Notes: generated by a model from the letters alone, not told the origin. DNA of 39,343 nucleotides from Brevundimonas sp. UBA7534 (GCF_002479325.1 NZ_DLMO01000125.1:1322-40664), one strand, 5' to 3'; shown: positions 22,340-30,730, counted from the stretch's first letter. Translations and numbers: made by a program.

Positions 22340-23719
22340 TCAGTTCGGGCGGATGACCATGCAGGTCACGCGGCGTTCGGCCAGGGCGTCGCACGCGGCC
22401 TTGGCGCCCACTTCCGTCAAGCCGACGAAGCGCGACCGATACCACTCGCCCGCCGCCTGGACGTTGCGCTCGGCGCCGGCGAACTGGGACCGGAAGCGGC
22501 GGTTGACCTCGGTCAGCCAGTCGTTGGCGATCTTTTCCTCGCGGAAGGCGCCGACCTGAACCGCCCAGCCGCCGGAGGCCGTGCGCGCCGGCTGGCGCGA
22601 GGGAGGCGGGGTCGACAGGCGGGTCCCGGCCGTGGCGTTCAGAGCCGCGGTCAGCGTCTGGGGCCGCGACGCGGCGGCGCGTTCGGAGGGCGAGGGGGTG
22701 ATCTGCGTCGGCAGGGCCGCCGGCGCTGGCGCGGCGGTATAGGCCACCTCGGTCGCCTCGCCGCCGATGTCCTCGTCGTCGTTCAGAGAGGCGTAGGCGA
22801 CGGGGGCGCTGGGCGACAGATCGCTGCCGACGCCGAAACCCCGTTGCTCGAAGAACAACTGGGCCACCTGGATGGCCTCGCCCCGGGCGCGGCGGCGCTC
22901 GACCTCGAAGCCGGTGTCCATCAGTTCCGCGACGTGGGCGTTGCGGCTGGCCGTCGAGCGGCCGCCCAGGACGATGGTAATCAGTCGCTTGCCGTCGCGA
23001 ACCGCCGAGGCCGCCAGGTTGTAGCCCGAGGCGTTGGTGTAGCCGGTCTTCATGCCGTCATAGCCGTTGCCGGTCGCCAGCAGGCCGTTGGTGTTGCGAT
23101 AGTCGCGGCCGTTGTAGGCCCAGTCGTGCAGGCCGAAATAGCTGTAGTACTGGGGGAAGTCGCGCATGATGGCCCGCGCCAGGATGGCCTGGTCGCGCGC
23201 CGAGGTCAGTTGCCGCGCGTCCGGCAGGCCGTTGGCGGTGACATAGCGCGTCTGGGTCATCCCCAACTGCTCGGCCTTCAGCGTCATCATGTTGGTGAAG
23301 CGCGCTTCGGAACCGCCGATATGCTCGCCGATGGCGACCGCCATGTCGTTGGCCGACCGGACGGCGGTGGCGCGCATGGCGTTGTCCAGGGTGATGGTCT
23401 GACCGGCCGCCAGCCCCAGCTTGGACGGCGGCTGCGACGCGGCGCGCGGCGAGATGGTCAGCACGTCGGTCAGGTGGACCCGTCCTTCGTTCAACGCCTC
23501 GAACGTCAGATAGAGGGTCATCATCTTCGTCAACGACGCGGGATAGCGGCGGCTGTCGGCGTGGCGGGCGAAAAGCACTTCGCCGGTCTCGGCGTCGACC
23601 ACGATGGCCGCGTACCGCGTGTTCTCTTGCGCCAGGGTTGGCTGGGCCGCGCCCAGCCAGAGCGCCGTCAAGGCCAGGACGGCGAGGAGGCTGCGACGGA
23701 GAACTTCGATCATAAGCAT
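22340..23719 (-). CDS. D-alanyl-D-alanine carboxypeptidase with SPOR domain
   Basis: The 459-residue penicillin-binding protein of the peptidase S11 (DacA/PBP5) group trims the terminal D-Ala of peptidoglycan stems in the periplasm. It has a signal peptide to about residue 30 (TLAQ), the SxxK motif SLTK with Ser62 and Lys65, the SxN motif SAN in VRSANDMAVAIG, and KTG in GMKTGYT. A low-complexity linker (about 300-370) leads to a C-terminal SPOR domain (GWAVQVGAFREEKIANDWL) that binds denuded glycan at the septum. Septal targeting is inferred from SPOR. GAGGG sits close to the first ATG, so the second ATG at 23713 is an equally good start. Confidence 0.93.
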   Translation of the reverse strand: MLMIEVLRRSLLAVLALTALWLGAAQPTLAQENTRYAAIVVDAETGEVLFARHADSRRYPASLTKMMTLYLTFEALNEGRVHLTDVLTISPRAASQPPSKLGLAAGQTITLDNAMRATAVRSANDMAVAIGEHIGGSEARFTNMMTLKAEQLGMTQTRYVTANGLPDARQLTSARDQAILARAIMRDFPQYYSYFGLHDWAYNGRDYRNTNGLLATGNGYDGMKTGYTNASGYNLAASAVRDGKRLITIVLGGRSTASRNAHVAELMDTGFEVERRRARGEAIQVAQLFFEQRGFGVGSDLSPSAPVAYASLNDDEDIGGEATEVAYTAAPAPAALPTQITPSPSERAAASRPQTLTAALNATAGTRLSTPPPSRQPARTASGGWAVQVGAFREEKIANDWLTEVNRRFRSQFAGAERNVQAAGEWYRSRFVGLTEVGAKAACDALAERRVTCMVIRPN

Positions 23720-23855
23720 ACGCCCTCGGTAAGCAGGGTTTGCGGCAGGCCCCCAGCCGACGCGTCGAGGAGGCTAGCATAGCCCGCCGGGGTTTCATGG
23801 TGGTTAACCGACCGTCAACGGGAATTTGAAGGCCGACGAGGTTATCAGCGATCAT

Positions 23856-23872
23856 ATTGTGCGGCGCACAAT
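23856..23872. promoter_or_regulatory. Palindromic operator upstream of the phasin promoter
   Basis: ATTGTGCGGCGCACAAT is a perfect 17-bp palindrome (8-bp arms, one central base), 5 nt upstream of the -35. It contains the TGC-N3-GCA pattern. PhaR-type regulators of phasin genes in alphaproteobacteria recognise TGC/GCA-rich dyads, so PhaR is a reasonable but unproven binder. Confidence 0.5.
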
Positions 23873-23877
23873 TTTCA

Positions 23878-23906
23878 TTGACTGCATTTCGCACTTGCAG
23901 CATAAG
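23878..23906 (+). promoter_or_regulatory. Phasin promoter
   Basis: TTGACT (23878-23883), a 17-nt spacer and CATAAG (23901-23906) form a good housekeeping promoter. The region 23882-23900 also carries the dyad CTGCA-N9-TGCAG, which would place a repressor across the core promoter. The phasin start lies 60 nt further on. Confidence 0.6.
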
Positions 23907-23965
23907 GCTGTCATCAGACTTCCGACGCCCGCGCCGCGACGGGCCTTACAGACGGAGACGACACT

Positions 23966-24457
23966 ATGGCCGACACCGCCGAAACCGTGAAGAAGACCGC
24001 CGACCAAGCGACCGCCGCCGCCAGCTCGGCCGCCGCCAAGGCCAAGGCTCAGGCTGAAACCTTCCAGGCCGCAGGCGCCAAGGCGTTCCGCGAAGGCATC
24101 GACAAGTCGGTCGCCTCGATGGGCGAACTGAACGTTCACGGCAAGAAGAACCTGGACGCCCTGGTCGAGTCGGCCGCGGTGGCCCAGAAGGGCGCCGAGG
24201 CCCTGTCCCAGCAGGCGATGGGCTTCGCCAAGGCGTCGTGGGAAGACGGCGTCGCCGCCAGCAAGGATCTGTCCAGCGCGCGTTCGGTGCAGGAGTTCTT
24301 CGAACTCCAGACGACCTGGGCCAAGAAGGCGATGGAACGCTACGTCGCCGAACTGTCCAAGACGAACGAGATCGTCACCACCACGGTCAAGGACAGCTTC
24401 AAGCCGATCAACGAGCGCGTCACCGCCTCGGTCGAGACCTTCCAGGCCTCGCGCTGA
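23966..24457 (+). CDS. Phasin family protein
   Basis: The 163-residue product is nearly all amphipathic helix. An alanine-rich N-terminal part (TAAASSAAAKAKAQAE) leads into a phasin-type core (about 35-140) with KKNLDALVESAAVAQKGAEAL and SVQEFFELQTTWAKKAMERY. Phasins coat polyhydroxyalkanoate granules and control their size and number. No PHA synthase or PHA repressor gene lies in the window. It has its own promoter, an RBS (CGGAG) and its own terminator. Some phasin-domain proteins have stress or chaperone roles, so granule coating is not certain. Confidence 0.88.
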   Translation: MADTAETVKKTADQATAAASSAAAKAKAQAETFQAAGAKAFREGIDKSVASMGELNVHGKKNLDALVESAAVAQKGAEALSQQAMGFAKASWEDGVAASKDLSSARSVQEFFELQTTWAKKAMERYVAELSKTNEIVTTTVKDSFKPINERVTASVETFQASR

Positions 24458-24476
24458 TCTTCAAGTCAGGTTTGGG

Positions 24477-24510
24477 AAAAGGCCCCGGAGTTCGCTCCGG
24501 GGCCTTTTTC
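24477..24510. terminator. Bidirectional terminator between phasin and DUF4440 gene
   Basis: A perfect 10-bp stem GGCCCCGGAG/CTCCGGGGCC with a TTCG loop is flanked by AAAA and TTTTT. The T-run on the plus strand ends the phasin transcript. On the minus strand the complement gives TTTT after the same stem, which could end the convergent gene. Confidence 0.85.
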
Positions 24511-24512
24511 GT

Positions 24513-25031
24513 TCAAGGCAGGGCGGAATGGTCGTAGCTGAACACACGCGCCAGCTTCCAGGCGCCGCCTTCCTGCTTCCACATCTGAGTGAACCGCGCC
24601 CGCCCGACCCGTGTTTCCGGTCCGTCGCCCTGGCGCTCGTAAAAGACATGCTCGCCGGCTTCGACGGCGCCGTAGTTCTGGATCGGATAGACGGCCAGCC
24701 CGTCCGCCAGGACCTCGCGGCGCGATCGCCAGGCGCCCGGCGCGGCGCGCTCGCTGCAGCGGCTGGCGTATTGCGCGACAAAGCTCTCGGCGTCGGTCGC
24801 CACCAAGCCGCCGCGGTCGTCGAAGAACTCGAAATCATCGACGAGCATTTGTCGCAGGGCGGCTGGATCGCACTGTTCGAAGAAGAGGGTGAAGAAGCGC
24901 GCGTCCGCCGCCCGCACTTCGTTTTCCAGTCCCGAGGGAGGTCCCGAGGCGATCAGGGTCAGTGCGGTCAAGGCGGCGAACAGCATGCGGGGAAACCCGA
25001 GGTGAGGCGATCTCCCATCCTGTCGCAGCAT
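24513..25031 (-). CDS. Secreted nuclear-transport-factor-2-like (DUF4440) protein
   Basis: The 172-residue ORF shows a hydrophobic N-terminal stretch (MLFAALTALTLIASG from an internal ATG at 24986), suggesting export. A compact SnoaL/NTF2-like domain follows with LENEVRAADARFFTLFFEQC, FEFFDDRGGLVATDAESFV and the C-terminal FTQMWKQEGGAWKLARVFSYDH typical of DUF4440 proteins. Members form cone-shaped dimers; no catalytic set is evident, so binding of a small ligand or a partner is as likely as catalysis. The longer start adds 15 residues and has no clear RBS; either is possible. Confidence 0.75.
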   Translation of the reverse strand: MLRQDGRSPHLGFPRMLFAALTALTLIASGPPSGLENEVRAADARFFTLFFEQCDPAALRQMLVDDFEFFDDRGGLVATDAESFVAQYASRCSERAAPGAWRSRREVLADGLAVYPIQNYGAVEAGEHVFYERQGDGPETRVGRARFTQMWKQEGGAWKLARVFSYDHSALP

Positions 25032-25047
25032 CGCGCCAGGGTCACAT

Positions 25048-25138
25048 GAATCTTCCCTTAGAATCCGCTCACGAAAGCCGTGACTGGACGCCGCTTCAAA
25101 TCAGGCCATCATTCCCTATCTGAGAGCCAAGACGACTC
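25048..25138. promoter_or_regulatory. Three GANTC sites upstream of clpS
   Basis: GAATC at 25048-25052, GAATC at 25061-25065 and GACTC at 25134-25138 are CcrM methylation sites if the host is Caulobacterales. Two flank the upstream edge of the heat-shock promoter and one lies downstream of its -10. Methylation state could modulate transcription through GcrA; this is inference. Confidence 0.35.
25094..25121 (+). promoter_or_regulatory. Heat-shock (sigma-32-like) promoter of clpS-clpA
   Basis: CTTCAAA (25094-25100) and CCCTATCT (25114-25121) match the alphaproteobacterial heat-shock promoter pattern CTTG-N17/18-CYTAT-T: the distance from CTTC to CCTAT is 17 nt, and only the fourth base of the first box differs. 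RpoH control of Clp chaperones is well known, so the match is biologically sensible. Confidence 0.6.
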
Positions 25139-25156
25139 CCCGATTACGGAATACGA

Positions 25157-25486
25157 ATGCCCATTCAAAGGCCCGGTGAAACGGGCGGCGGCCAAGGCGC
25201 CGCCACCGTCACCGAAACCAAGCCGAAGCTTCAGAAGCCCTCGCTGTATCGGGTGCTGATCCTGAACGACGACTACACGCCGATGGAATTCGTCGTCTAT
25301 GTGCTGGAGCGGTTCTTCCAGAAGAGCCGCGAGGAGGCCACCCGCATCATGCTGCATGTGCATCAGCATGGCGTCGGGGTGTGCGGCGTCTTCACCTATG
25401 AAGTCGCCGAGACCAAGGTCGCGCAGGTCATCGAGACCGCGCGCCGCCACCAGCATCCGCTGCAATGCACGATGGAAAAGGACTGA
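25157..25486 (+). CDS. clpS: ATP-dependent Clp protease adapter ClpS
   Basis: N-recognin that delivers N-end-rule substrates to ClpAP. The 109-residue product has a flexible N-terminal segment of about 25 residues, then YRVLILNDDYTPMEFVVYVL near residues 31-50 and the core RIMLHVHQHGVGVCGVFTYE. The ND-DxTPMEFV block and the histidine in the MLHVH stretch form the binding pocket for bulky N-terminal residues. clpA follows after 13 nt, the typical arrangement, and a heat-shock-like promoter precedes it. Confidence 0.95.
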   Translation: MPIQRPGETGGGQGAATVTETKPKLQKPSLYRVLILNDDYTPMEFVVYVLERFFQKSREEATRIMLHVHQHGVGVCGVFTYEVAETKVAQVIETARRHQHPLQCTMEKD

Positions 25487-25499
25487 GAGGAGCCTCCCT

Positions 25500-27803
25500 A
25501 TGCCTTCATTTTCCCGTCCTCTCGAAGAAACCCTGCACCGGGCGGTGGCCTACGCAAACGAGCGTCGGCACGAATACGCCACCCTTGAACACCTGCTGAT
25601 GGCGCTGACGGACGACCCCGACGCCTCGGCGGTGATGCGCGCCTGCAATGTGGATCTCACCGCCCTGAAGACGGCGCTGACCCTCTATGTCGACAACGAC
25701 CTGGCGGCGCTGGCGACCGCCGACGGCGAGGACGCCAAACCGACCGCCGGCTTCCAGCGCGTGATCCAGCGCGCCGTGATCCATGTGCAGTCCTCGGGCC
25801 GTGAGGAGGTGACGGGCGCCAACGTGCTGGTCGCCATCTTCTCCGAGCGCGAGAGCCACGCCGCCTATTTCCTGCAAGAGCAGGACATGACGCGGTATGA
25901 CGCCGTCAACTTCATCGCTCACGGCATCGCCAAGAAGGCCGGCGCAGGCGAAACCCGTCCAGCCAAGGGCGCGAGTCCGGAGGAGGTGGAGGACGCCTCG
26001 GCCGTCAAGTCGGGCGGGGAGGCGCTGGAAGCCTATTGCGTCGACCTCAACGAGAAGTCGCGCCAAGGCAAGGTCGATCCGCTGATCGGTCGTCAGGCCG
26101 AGGTCGAGCGCTCGATCCAGATCCTGTGCCGGCGGACCAAGAACAATCCGCTGCTGGTCGGCGATCCCGGCGTCGGCAAGACGGCCATCGCCGAGGGCCT
26201 GGCGCGCAAGATCGTCAACGGCGAGGTGCCCGACGTCCTGAAGGACGCCACCATCTATTCGCTGGACATGGGCGCGCTGCTGGCCGGCACCCGCTATCGC
26301 GGCGACTTCGAGGAACGCCTGAAGCAGGTCGTCAAGGAGTTGGAGAACCACGACAACGCGGTGTTGTTCATCGACGAAATCCACACGGTGATCGGCGCGG
26401 GCGCGACCTCGGGCGGGGCGATGGACGCCTCGAACCTGCTGAAGCCGGCCCTGGCTTCGGGCTCGCTGCGCTGCATGGGCTCGACGACGTATAAGGAATA
26501 TCGCCAGCACTTCGAGAAGGACCGCGCCCTGGTGCGTCGCTTCCAGAAGATCGACGTCAACGAGCCGACGATCGAGGATTCGGTGAAGATCCTGCGGGGC
26601 CTGAAAACCTACTACGAGCAGCACCACAAGGTCCGATACACCGACAGCGCGATCCGCACGGCGGTGGAGCTTTCGGCGCGCTACATGACCGACCGGAAAC
26701 TGCCGGACAAGGCCATCGACGTGATCGACGAGGCGGGCGCCAGCCAGATGCTGCTGACGGAATCCAAGCGCAAGAAGGTCATCGGCCAGAAGGAGGTCGA
26801 GGCGGTCATCGCCAAGATGGCGCGCATTCCGCCCAAGTCCGTGTCCAAGTCCGACACCGAGAGCCTGCGCGAACTGGAGGCCGACCTGAAGCGGGTCGTC
26901 TTCGGCCAGGATCAGGCGATCGATCAGGTCTCGGCGGCGATGAAACTGGCGCGGGCGGGGCTTCGCGATCCGAACAAGCCCATCGGCAGCTTCCTGTTCA
27001 GCGGCCCCACCGGCGTCGGCAAGACGGAAGTCGCCAAGCAGTTGGCCTCCACCCTGGGCATCGAGATGCAGCGGTTCGACATGTCCGAATACATGGAGCG
27101 CCACACGGTCAGCCGCCTGATCGGCGCGCCTCCGGGCTATGTCGGTCACGACCAGGGCGGCCTGCTGACGGACGCCGTCGACCAGCATCCGCACGCCGTC
27201 ATCCTGCTGGACGAGATCGAGAAGGCGCACCCCGACGTCTACAACATCCTGCTTCAGGTGATGGACAACGGCACGTTGACCGACGCGGTGGGCAAGAAGG
27301 TCGATTTCAGGAACGTCATCCTGATCATGACGACCAACGCCGGGGCCGCCGACAACGCTCGCGCCTCCATCGGCTTCGGTCGAGGCAAGGTCGAGGGCGA
27401 GGACGACAAGGCCATCCAGCGCTTGTTCGCGCCGGAGTTCAGGAACCGTCTGGACGCCATTGTGGCCTTCAAGCCGCTGGGCGCCGAAACGATCCGCTCG
27501 GTGGTGACCAAGTTCGTGCTGCAGCTGGAAGCCCAGTTGGCGGACCGCAATATCACCATCGAACTGACCGACGAAGCCGCCGACTGGCTGGCCAAGAACG
27601 GCTTCGACGAACTGTACGGCGCGCGCCCGCTGGCCCGGGTCATTCAGGACTCGATCAAGAAGCCGCTGGCCGACGACATCCTGTTCGGCCGCCTGACGCG
27701 CGGCGGACACGTCAAGGTGCAACTGAAGGACGGCAAGATCGACTTCGACATATCCGGCCCCTCCGGCGCGCCGGCCAAGTCCGAAGAGGAAGAGACGGCC
27801 TGA
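25500..27803 (+). CDS. clpA: ATP-dependent Clp protease ATP-binding subunit ClpA
   Basis: AAA+ unfoldase of ClpAP. The 767-residue product has the N-domain (PLEETLHRAVAYANERRHEY), which docks ClpS. AAA+ module 1 has Walker A GDPGVGKT and Walker B VLFIDEIHTVIGAG; module 2 has Walker A GPTGVGKT and Walker B VILLDEIEKAHPDV. The M-domain of ClpB/ClpC is absent, which fits ClpA. The frame is open further upstream, but the family N-terminus MPSFSRPLEETLH and AGAGGAGCC RBS fix the start at 25500. A terminator follows. Confidence 0.97.
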   Translation: MPSFSRPLEETLHRAVAYANERRHEYATLEHLLMALTDDPDASAVMRACNVDLTALKTALTLYVDNDLAALATADGEDAKPTAGFQRVIQRAVIHVQSSGREEVTGANVLVAIFSERESHAAYFLQEQDMTRYDAVNFIAHGIAKKAGAGETRPAKGASPEEVEDASAVKSGGEALEAYCVDLNEKSRQGKVDPLIGRQAEVERSIQILCRRTKNNPLLVGDPGVGKTAIAEGLARKIVNGEVPDVLKDATIYSLDMGALLAGTRYRGDFEERLKQVVKELENHDNAVLFIDEIHTVIGAGATSGGAMDASNLLKPALASGSLRCMGSTTYKEYRQHFEKDRALVRRFQKIDVNEPTIEDSVKILRGLKTYYEQHHKVRYTDSAIRTAVELSARYMTDRKLPDKAIDVIDEAGASQMLLTESKRKKVIGQKEVEAVIAKMARIPPKSVSKSDTESLRELEADLKRVVFGQDQAIDQVSAAMKLARAGLRDPNKPIGSFLFSGPTGVGKTEVAKQLASTLGIEMQRFDMSEYMERHTVSRLIGAPPGYVGHDQGGLLTDAVDQHPHAVILLDEIEKAHPDVYNILLQVMDNGTLTDAVGKKVDFRNVILIMTTNAGAADNARASIGFGRGKVEGEDDKAIQRLFAPEFRNRLDAIVAFKPLGAETIRSVVTKFVLQLEAQLADRNITIELTDEAADWLAKNGFDELYGARPLARVIQDSIKKPLADDILFGRLTRGGHVKVQLKDGKIDFDISGPSGAPAKSEEEETA

Positions 27804-27827
27804 TCGGCGCCAGCCGATCCGAGATTG

Positions 27828-27857
27828 GGCCCGGGCGGCGACGCTCGGGCCTTTTTT
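27828..27857 (+). terminator. Terminator after clpA
   Basis: GGCCCGGGC pairs with GCTCGGGCC (27828-27836 and 27843-27851) with one G-T wobble and a GGCGAC loop, followed by TTTTTT. It lies 24 nt after the clpA stop and overlaps an apparent upward extension of the next reading frame, which helps reject that extension. Confidence 0.8.
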
Positions 27858-27893
27858 CATGCGCGACGCGCGACGCCGGGCCATAGTGCGCCG

Positions 27894-29570
27894 ATGCAGT
27901 CACAGGCGCAGCAGGGCGGAACGGCGCGGCGTGTGGAGGAGGCCGAGGCGCGACTGGCCGCCGGCGATCTTCACGGCGGGTTCGACACGCTGAAGGTCGT
28001 TCTGGCCGAGGACCCGGATCATTCGGGCGCGCTGACGGCGATGGGGCTGTTCCTCGCCGCTCACGGTGATCCTGGCCAGGCGACCCAGGTGCTGAGCCGC
28101 GCCCTGTCGCGCGCCCGGACGCCGCAGGAACGGGCGCGGGTGGCGCCGCCGCTGGCGCGGTCGTTGGCGGGGCTGGTCCCCGGCAGCTGGCATCCGGTGC
28201 TGGACGCCGATCTGGCGATGCTGCTGGCGGAGCCTTCGGTCGATCCGCAGACCCTGGCGCGCACGACCGCCCGCGTCCTGTTGCTGAAGACGCCGCGGTT
28301 CGACGGCGCGGTCGAAGCCTTGGAGACGCTGGGCGAGGACGCCTTGTGGCTCGCCTTCCTGTCGCGCTGCCTGAACGTGGATGCGGCGATGGAAGCGCGG
28401 CTGGACGCCCTGCGCCGCGCCCTGAGATCGACCGAAGGGCAGGGCGGCGCGGGCCGGCGCACCCTGGCGCAGGCCCTGGCCCTGAACGGCTTCCTGGCCG
28501 AATATCTGGACGGGGGGCCGGAGGGTCTAGACGAATCCGCGCCGCTGTCGCCCATGTTTCGGTCGCCCCGCGCCGACGACGTGATGACGGCCTGGCCCGG
28601 GCCCCTGACGAAGCTGCTGGTGCGAAAGACCATCGAGGAGCCGGCGCGGGAAGCCAGGCTGGCGGGAACGATGGAGCGGCTGACGCCGGAGGCCGGCGAT
28701 GACGTTTCCGACGCCGTGCGTGCGCAGTACGAGGGCAATCCCTACCCGCGCTGGGACGCGCCGCCGCAGCCGCCGCGCCGGTCACTGTCGCAGGCCGTCG
28801 AAGCGCTGCCCCGGCTGGATCGTGCGGCCTTCGCCGGACGCGCGCAGGCGGTTCTAGTCGCCGGCTGCGGCACGGGGTATGAGCCCATCGACCTGGCCAG
28901 GACCGATCCCGGCCTGGCGATCACGGCCCTGGATCTGAGCCGCGCCAGCCTGGCCTATGGCGCGCGCGTGGCCGAGAGCCTGGGTTTGGAGCGTGTGCGG
29001 TTCGCGCAGGGCGACATCCTGGCGGTGAAGCCGGACCTGGGGCCGTTCGACGTCGTGATCAGCACCGGCGTCCTGCATCATATGGCCCGGCCCCAGGAAG
29101 GTCTGGCGCGGCTGGCGGGCGTGGTGCGGTCCGGCGGCGTGGTCCGGCTGGCGCTGTACAGCGACCGGGCGCGCAATCCGGTCGAGCGCGCCCACGCCCT
29201 GATCCGGGAACGCGGCTGGACGCCGAGCGAGGCCGACATCCGCGCCTTTCGCGCCCATGTTCTTGCGTTGCCGGATGACGATCCGCTGGCGGCGCTCAGG
29301 ATCAGCGACGACTTCTACACTCTGAGCGGTTGCCGCGACCTGGCCTTCCATGTGCAGGAGCATCGCTATGCTCCGCCGCAGTTGGTCGATTTGTTGGCCC
29401 AGGCGGGGCTTCGACTGGTCGGCTTCGAGCCGCCGCCGCAGGCGCAGGCGGCGTTCCGAGAGGCCTTCGGCGCAGCCGACCCGCTGGACATGACCCTGTG
29501 GGACCGGCTGGAAGCCGCCCGGCCGACCCTGTTCGTCGGTATGTATCATCTGTGGGGTCAGAAGCCGTAG
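27894..29570 (+). CDS. SAM-dependent methyltransferase with repeat-like helical N-terminal half
   Basis: The 558-residue product has two parts. Residues 1 to about 270 are helical and Ala/Leu-rich with tetratricopeptide-like stretches (ARLAAGDLHGGFDTLKVVLAE, HSGALTAMGLFLAAHGD). From about residue 275 a linker with QYEGNPYPRW precedes a class I methyltransferase fold: motif I VLVAGCGTGYEPIDLA, acidic ITALDLSRASLAYG, then FAQGDIL and FDVVISTGVLHHM. The QYExNPYP motif is seen in a group of methyltransferases joined to TPRs. The acceptor is unknown. The start at 27894 is chosen to avoid overlapping the clpA terminator. Confidence 0.85.
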   Translation: MQSQAQQGGTARRVEEAEARLAAGDLHGGFDTLKVVLAEDPDHSGALTAMGLFLAAHGDPGQATQVLSRALSRARTPQERARVAPPLARSLAGLVPGSWHPVLDADLAMLLAEPSVDPQTLARTTARVLLLKTPRFDGAVEALETLGEDALWLAFLSRCLNVDAAMEARLDALRRALRSTEGQGGAGRRTLAQALALNGFLAEYLDGGPEGLDESAPLSPMFRSPRADDVMTAWPGPLTKLLVRKTIEEPAREARLAGTMERLTPEAGDDVSDAVRAQYEGNPYPRWDAPPQPPRRSLSQAVEALPRLDRAAFAGRAQAVLVAGCGTGYEPIDLARTDPGLAITALDLSRASLAYGARVAESLGLERVRFAQGDILAVKPDLGPFDVVISTGVLHHMARPQEGLARLAGVVRSGGVVRLALYSDRARNPVERAHALIRERGWTPSEADIRAFRAHVLALPDDDPLAALRISDDFYTLSGCRDLAFHVQEHRYAPPQLVDLLAQAGLRLVGFEPPPQAQAAFREAFGAADPLDMTLWDRLEAARPTLFVGMYHLWGQKP

Positions 29571-29584
29571 GAGCCCTGGGCGAC

Positions 29585-30730
29585 CTAGCCTTTTTTGAAC
29601 GGCGACTGATCGTCGGTCAGCGCGGCGATTTCGGCCTCTACGGCCGGCCCCTCGCGCCTCAGATACTGCGCCACTGGAACGCGCAGGGCGGCGTCGGCGA
29701 TGAAGTGGGACGAATAGACCGGGGAGGGCAGATAACCGCGCGCGATCTTGTGCTCGCCCTGGGCCCCGGCCTCAACGCGTGACAGGCCGCGCGAGATGGC
29801 GAATTCGACGGCCTGATAGTAGCAGAGTTCGAAATGCAGGAAGGGTACGTCTTCCAGCGTGCCCCACTGGCGGCCGTAAAGGGCGTCGCGGCCGATGAAG
29901 TTCAGCGCCCCGGCGATGGGTGTTCCCTCGCGATAGGCCATGACCAGAGCGATGCGATCGGCCATCGTCTCGCCCACCATCGAGAAGAAGGCGCGCGTCA
30001 GATAGGGTCGCCCCCACTTGCGGTCGCCCGTGTCCATGTAGAAGGCGAAGAAGGCGTCCCAGGCGTCTTCGTTCAGGTCGGCGCCGGTCAGGACGCGGAT
30101 GTCGAGACCGGCCTGGGCGTCGCGGCGTTCGCGCCGGATGGTCTTGCGCCGGTTGGACGACAGGGCCCCCAGGAAGTCGTCGAAGGTTGCGTAGCCGTCG
30201 TTGCGCCAGATGAACTGCATGTCCTGGCGCGCCAGCAGGCCGGCCTCGGTCATCGCCCGCCAGTCCGGCTCGGTCGGAAAGTTGACGTGCAGCGACGAGA
30301 CGCCCAGCCGCTCGGTCAGGGTAAGCGCGCCCTGGATCAGGGCCTGGCGCACCGTGGCCAGGTCGGCGTCCGGATGGGCCAGGAAGCGCGGGCCGGTCGC
30401 GGGGGTGAAGGGCACGGCGCCCAACAGTTTGGGATAGTAGCGGCCGCCCGCCCGCTCATAGGCGTCGGCCCAGCTGTGGTCGAAGACGTATTCGCCTTGG
30501 CTGTGGCCCTTCAGATAGAGGGGCATGACGCCGAGAACGACGTTGTCCTCGCCTCTCAGCGCCAGGTGATGCGGTCCCCAGCCCTGGGACGGGGCCGCAC
30601 TGCGCGACGCCTCACAGGCATGCAGGAAGGCGTAGGAGACGAAGGGATCGCCGGTCGGGGCCGCGCAGGCGTCCCACGCGGCCTGGCCGATGTCGGCGAT
30701 CCCGTCGTGAACCGTGATCTGGAAGGTCAA
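29585..30730 (-). CDS. FemAB-like GNAT family protein (DUF482 / COG3146)
   Basis: The 381-residue product belongs to a GNAT-like family described as peptidoglycan- or cell-envelope-related. Diagnostic blocks are WDACAAPTGDPFVSYAFLHA, VFDHSWADAYERAGGRYYPKLLGAVPFTP (given in parts), SSNRRKTIRRERRDA, YMDTGDRKWGRPYL and the C-terminal GAQGEHKIARGYLPSPVYSSH. The start is a TTG whose last two bases overlap the TGA stop of ridA (TTGA). No ATG is available in frame near the family start, so coupling with ridA is likely. The reaction is not established. Confidence 0.8.
   Translation of the reverse strand: MTFQITVHDGIADIGQAAWDACAAPTGDPFVSYAFLHACEASRSAAPSQGWGPHHLALRGEDNVVLGVMPLYLKGHSQGEYVFDHSWADAYERAGGRYYPKLLGAVPFTPATGPRFLAHPDADLATVRQALIQGALTLTERLGVSSLHVNFPTEPDWRAMTEAGLLARQDMQFIWRNDGYATFDDFLGALSSNRRKTIRRERRDAQAGLDIRVLTGADLNEDAWDAFFAFYMDTGDRKWGRPYLTRAFFSMVGETMADRIALVMAYREGTPIAGALNFIGRDALYGRQWGTLEDVPFLHFELCYYQAVEFAISRGLSRVEAGAQGEHKIARGYLPSPVYSSHFIADAALRVPVAQYLRREGPAVEAEIAALTDDQSPFKKG

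Noticed and set aside
23793..23807. CtrA box on the minus strand upstream of the carboxypeptidase (TTAACCACCATGAAA)
   Set aside because: The first half-site TTAA is present but the second is GAAA instead of TTAA; one half-site is expected often by chance.
25506..27884. A 792-codon open frame on the minus strand across clpA
   Set aside because: It is exactly antisense to a well-conserved gene, is rich in Arg/Asp/Val/Gly repeats without a domain, and is explained by high GC at third codon positions.
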